A stretch of 7,584 bases of DNA from JBBPYA01 sp038200385 (GTDB lineage: Bacteria; Actinomycetota; Actinomycetes; Mycobacteriales; Geodermatophilaceae), in the NCBI GenBank assembly GCA_038200385.1, contig JBBPYA010000358.1:1-7584 (forward strand), read 5' to 3'. Positions 5,424-7,584 of this stretch are shown piece by piece. Numbering within the stretch: the first letter of the stretch is position 1; each line of letters starts with the position of its first letter. Both the position numbers and the translations under genes were made by a program. The notes beneath the pieces are model-generated. The model worked only from the letters and a program-made list of their open reading frames with translations, had not been told where the DNA came from and did not search any database.

Positions 5424-7507
5424 CGGACCTGGACTGTCGCCGACCTCTTGTTGTTGCCCTCGTCGGACTCCTTGACGACGTTGCCGGGATCGACCGTCGC
5501 CGTCACGGTGTGGTTGCCCTTGCCGACCTTGCCGGGCGAGGTCAGGGTCACCGTCGCCGACTGACCCGCCGTCAGCGTGATCGGCGAGCTGGTCGCCGCC
5601 GACCCGCCGTCCACCGTGGTCTGGACGACGACCCCGGTCGCGGTGGCCGAGCCGATGTTCGCGACGGTCACCGTGGAGGTGACCTGCTTGCGGTTCGACG
5701 TCGTCGACAGGTTGGTGACGGTCAGGTCCGGCAGCGGGTCGTACGCCGCGAACAGCCGCTTCCCGGTGGTCTGGCGGGCGATCGTGGCCAGCGCGTCGTA
5801 GTTCTGCGCCCCGCCGGTGGCGCAGGCGCCGGTGCAGCCGTCGGCGTACCCGACCAGCGGCCGGCCCTGCGCGTCGACCGTGATCCCGATGAAGTCCAGC
5901 AGGTTGCGGTCCTGACCGCAGGTGGTGCCGCCGGTGCAGATCGAGCCCTTCTGCACCGGGTCGGTCGGCGTGGCGTCGGTGGTCACCCACGTCTTGCCGC
6001 CGTCGTACGTCGTGGCGACGTACACGTGCCAGACGCCGGTGAAGGTGGCCTGGTTCTGGTAGTTGCCGCGGGTCGGCGTACCGATGTAGGTGAACGCCGC
6101 CCGGTCGTCGTCACCGGCGACGACGGCCGGGAACACCGAGTTCTGGGTGCCGAAGGCCGCGCCGACGTCCTGGTCGTTCCCCCAGGTCCGACCCTTGTCG
6201 TGCGAGACCGCGATCCGCGGGTGCCCGTCGGAGTTCTGGTAGCCGAAGTAGACCGTCCCGTTGGCGCCGATGCTGACCGATGGGTCGCTGTCGGCGGGGG
6301 TCGAGGTCGGGACCGTGCGCAGCGTCCAGGTGCTCCCGTTGTCCTCGGACACCGCGACCGCCTGGTGGCCGCCGCAGCCCTTGTTCGGGACGTAGACGGT
6401 GCCGTCTGGTGCGACCGCCACGTGGCCGTGCAGGCCGCCGCACTCGAGCAGGTTGTAGATCGGCACCGACGGACCGAAGGTGACGCCACCGTCGCGGCTG
6501 GTCGAGCACAGCGCGTCGGCGATGTCCTGGGAGCAGTAGTACACCGCGTCCGGGTAGAGCCCGACCCCGCCGACGCCGTTAGCCGAGAACGGGCCGCCGC
6601 CGACGGTCTGGTGGTCGACGCCGGAGGCGATCCCACTGCCCTGCGACGGGGCCCAGGTGGTGCCATCGTTATCGGTGTAGCAGGTCAGCGACGCCTTGCC
6701 GGCCAGCTGGGACTCGAAGGTCCGTCCGGTGACCCGGTCGGTGTACAGGATCGGGTCCAGGCTGACGGTGCTGCCCTGCGGGCAGCCGGTGGCCGCGCTC
6801 GCGCTCTTGTCCTGCCAGGTGGCCTGCGCCGGGGCGACGCTGTCCTTGAACGTGACCCGCGCGGTGCTCCGATAGGCCTGGTACATGACCGCGCCGGTGT
6901 TCCAGTTCACACCGATCGACGGCTCACCCGCGTCGTGCGCGGCACCGAAGGACTTCGGGGCCGGGTAGTTGGCGTAGCCGGGGGCAGGCTGGTTGCTCGG
7001 GGGCGGCGGCGCCGGGCGGGTCACCAGCGCCGCGGAGGCGGTGTAGGACTGCCCGGCCGGAGCGAAGGGGACCACCCGGACGGTGTAGCGGCCCGACGTC
7101 GGCGCGGCGAGGAGCACCTCGGGGTCACTGGAGGACGCCGCCGAGCTGACCTCGGCGCCGTTGGCGTCGAGCAGGTAGACGTCGAAGTCCGCCGCGGCCA
7201 CCGGCCACTGCACGCTGATCTTGAGGCTGTGGGTGTCGCCGTAGCCGGCGGGCGTCTGCACGGTCAGCGCGAAGTCGTCACACGGGGTCGCCGCCCCGCA
7301 GATGACCGGACCGGCGGTCCCCGTGGTGTTGGGCACCACGAACGGACCGCCGCTCCAGGACGTGCTCGTGGCGGTGCTTGTGACGGTGCCGGCCATCGGC
7401 GTCGCGGCCACGGCGGGCAGCAGGACCGCCGCACTCGCTGTGGCGACGGTGGTTGCCGCGACCAGGGTCCTGAGCAGAACCCGCCGGCTGGGCCTGACTG
7501 CGCGCAT
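5420..7507 (-). CDS. Exported Asp-box (BNR/sialidase-fold) protein with CARDB domain
   Basis: This 695-residue secreted protein starts with a twin-arginine-like signal, SRRVLLR (residues 7-13), then a hydrophobic stretch and a likely cleavage after AVAA (about 36). Residues 50-162 look like a beta-sandwich of the pre-peptidase C-terminal type (FDVYLLDANG, SGRYTVRVVP). A proline-rich linker follows. The central part, about 185-590, carries five Asp-box motifs: DNDGTTW (279-285), SRDGGVTF (337-344), SEDNGSTW (387-394), SHDKGRTW (435-442) and TYDGGKTW (500-507). This indicates a beta-propeller. Several paired cysteines suit an exported fold. The last 100 residues (PDLTVTNL onwards, ending with ESDEGNNKRS) match a CARDB adhesion-type domain. 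Such proteins are often annotated as exo-alpha-sialidase, but I do not see the sialidase arginine triad or a FRIP motif, so enzymatic activity is unsupported. Polymer or surface binding is more likely. ATG 7507 is favoured by a GGGGAG site; GTG 7516 lies too close to it. Confidence 0.88.
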   Translation of the reverse strand: MRAVRPSRRVLLRTLVAATTVATASAAVLLPAVAATPMAGTVTSTATSTSWSGGPFVVPNTTGTAGPVICGAATPCDDFALTVQTPAGYGDTHSLKISVQWPVAAADFDVYLLDANGAEVSSAASSSDPEVLLAAPTSGRYTVRVVPFAPAGQSYTASAALVTRPAPPPPSNQPAPGYANYPAPKSFGAAHDAGEPSIGVNWNTGAVMYQAYRSTARVTFKDSVAPAQATWQDKSASAATGCPQGSTVSLDPILYTDRVTGRTFESQLAGKASLTCYTDNDGTTWAPSQGSGIASGVDHQTVGGGPFSANGVGGVGLYPDAVYYCSQDIADALCSTSRDGGVTFGPSVPIYNLLECGGLHGHVAVAPDGTVYVPNKGCGGHQAVAVSEDNGSTWTLRTVPTSTPADSDPSVSIGANGTVYFGYQNSDGHPRIAVSHDKGRTWGNDQDVGAAFGTQNSVFPAVVAGDDDRAAFTYIGTPTRGNYQNQATFTGVWHVYVATTYDGGKTWVTTDATPTDPVQKGSICTGGTTCGQDRNLLDFIGITVDAQGRPLVGYADGCTGACATGGAQNYDALATIARQTTGKRLFAAYDPLPDLTVTNLSTTSNRKQVTSTVTVANIGSATATGVVVQTTVDGGSAATSSPITLTAGQSATVTLTSPGKVGKGNHTVTATVDPGNVVKESDEGNNKRSATVQVR

Positions 7508-7517
7508 GTGAGCCACA

Positions 7518-7523
7518 CTCCCC
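7518..7523 (-). promoter_or_regulatory. Ribosome-binding site of the propeller gene
   Basis: GGGGAG on the minus strand ends 10 bases before ATG 7507 but only one base before GTG 7516. It therefore decides for the ATG start. Confidence 0.65.
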
Positions 7524-7548
7524 GTGAATCGAATCGTCGCTGTTGGCG

Positions 7549-7566
7549 TACCCCCGGGGGGTTATC
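7549..7566 (-). promoter_or_regulatory. C5G5 palindrome and -10-like box upstream of the propeller gene
   Basis: CCCCCGGGGG (7551-7560) is a perfect 10-bp palindrome, flanked as TA-C5-G6-TTA (7549-7564). On the minus strand the bases just upstream read GATAAC (7566-7561), a 4-of-6 match to a -10 box. Its -35 would lie beyond the window end. A repressor bound at the palindrome would cover the transcription start. The layout is loosely reminiscent of the TACCCC/GGGGTA sites of CsoR-family metal or sulfide sensors, but no such regulator is in view. Confidence 0.3.
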
Positions 7567-7584
7567 TTGCCGTAGGTCTCGACC

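Noticed and set aside
4002..5564. Long plus-strand open frame opposite glyS and the lipoprotein gene
   Set aside because: It is antisense to two supported genes and spans their intergenic gap. The composition follows codon-position bias of the true strand.
5420..7507. True exo-alpha-sialidase
   Set aside because: Asp boxes show only the propeller fold. The arginine triad and the FRIP-type motif were not found, so I name it by fold and not by enzyme activity.

Overview
The window comes from a very GC-rich bacterium, almost certainly an actinobacterium. The signs are strong third-position G/C bias, mostly GTG starts, a eukaryote-like single-chain glycyl-tRNA synthetase with actinobacterial-looking wording, and genes packed with 4-8 bp overlaps. 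I cannot name the genus from the sequence alone.

Layout from left to right. Positions 1-226 hold about 2.5 copies of an 89-bp GC-rich tandem repeat that probably continues beyond the left edge. Next comes a short promoter-like leader with a perfect 10-bp inverted repeat. It precedes a plus-strand major facilitator exporter of the EntS/MFS_3 type (about 352-1629). Convergent to it, on the minus strand, lies the broken remnant of a ribbon-helix-helix antitoxin gene (about 1888-1663). The remnant has a one-base frameshift and has lost its natural end, and no toxin gene follows.

Everything further right is on the minus strand and forms two overlapping gene sets. The first, read leftwards from 4898, is glyS (glycyl-tRNA synthetase), then a 143-residue DUF4352-like protein, then a DusB-type tRNA-dihydrouridine synthase. 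The overlaps are 8 bp and 4 bp, so this looks like a translationally coupled operon centred on tRNA charging and modification, with an unexplained small protein in the middle. The second set, read leftwards from 7507, is a large exported Asp-box (BNR/sialidase-fold) protein with a Tat-like signal peptide and a C-terminal CARDB domain. It overlaps by 4 bp a small lipoprotein of unknown function. Together they look like a two-gene cell-surface or secreted module.

The window is mostly ordinary core and surface genes. The points most worth a second look are the 89-bp repeat array, the frameshifted orphan antitoxin with its palindromic operator-like upstream region, the DUF4352-like gene embedded between two tRNA-function genes, and the secreted propeller/lipoprotein pair with a CCCCCGGGGG palindrome in its promoter region. 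I see no CRISPR array, insertion sequence, prophage, rRNA or tRNA gene, and no convincing new defence or biosynthetic system.
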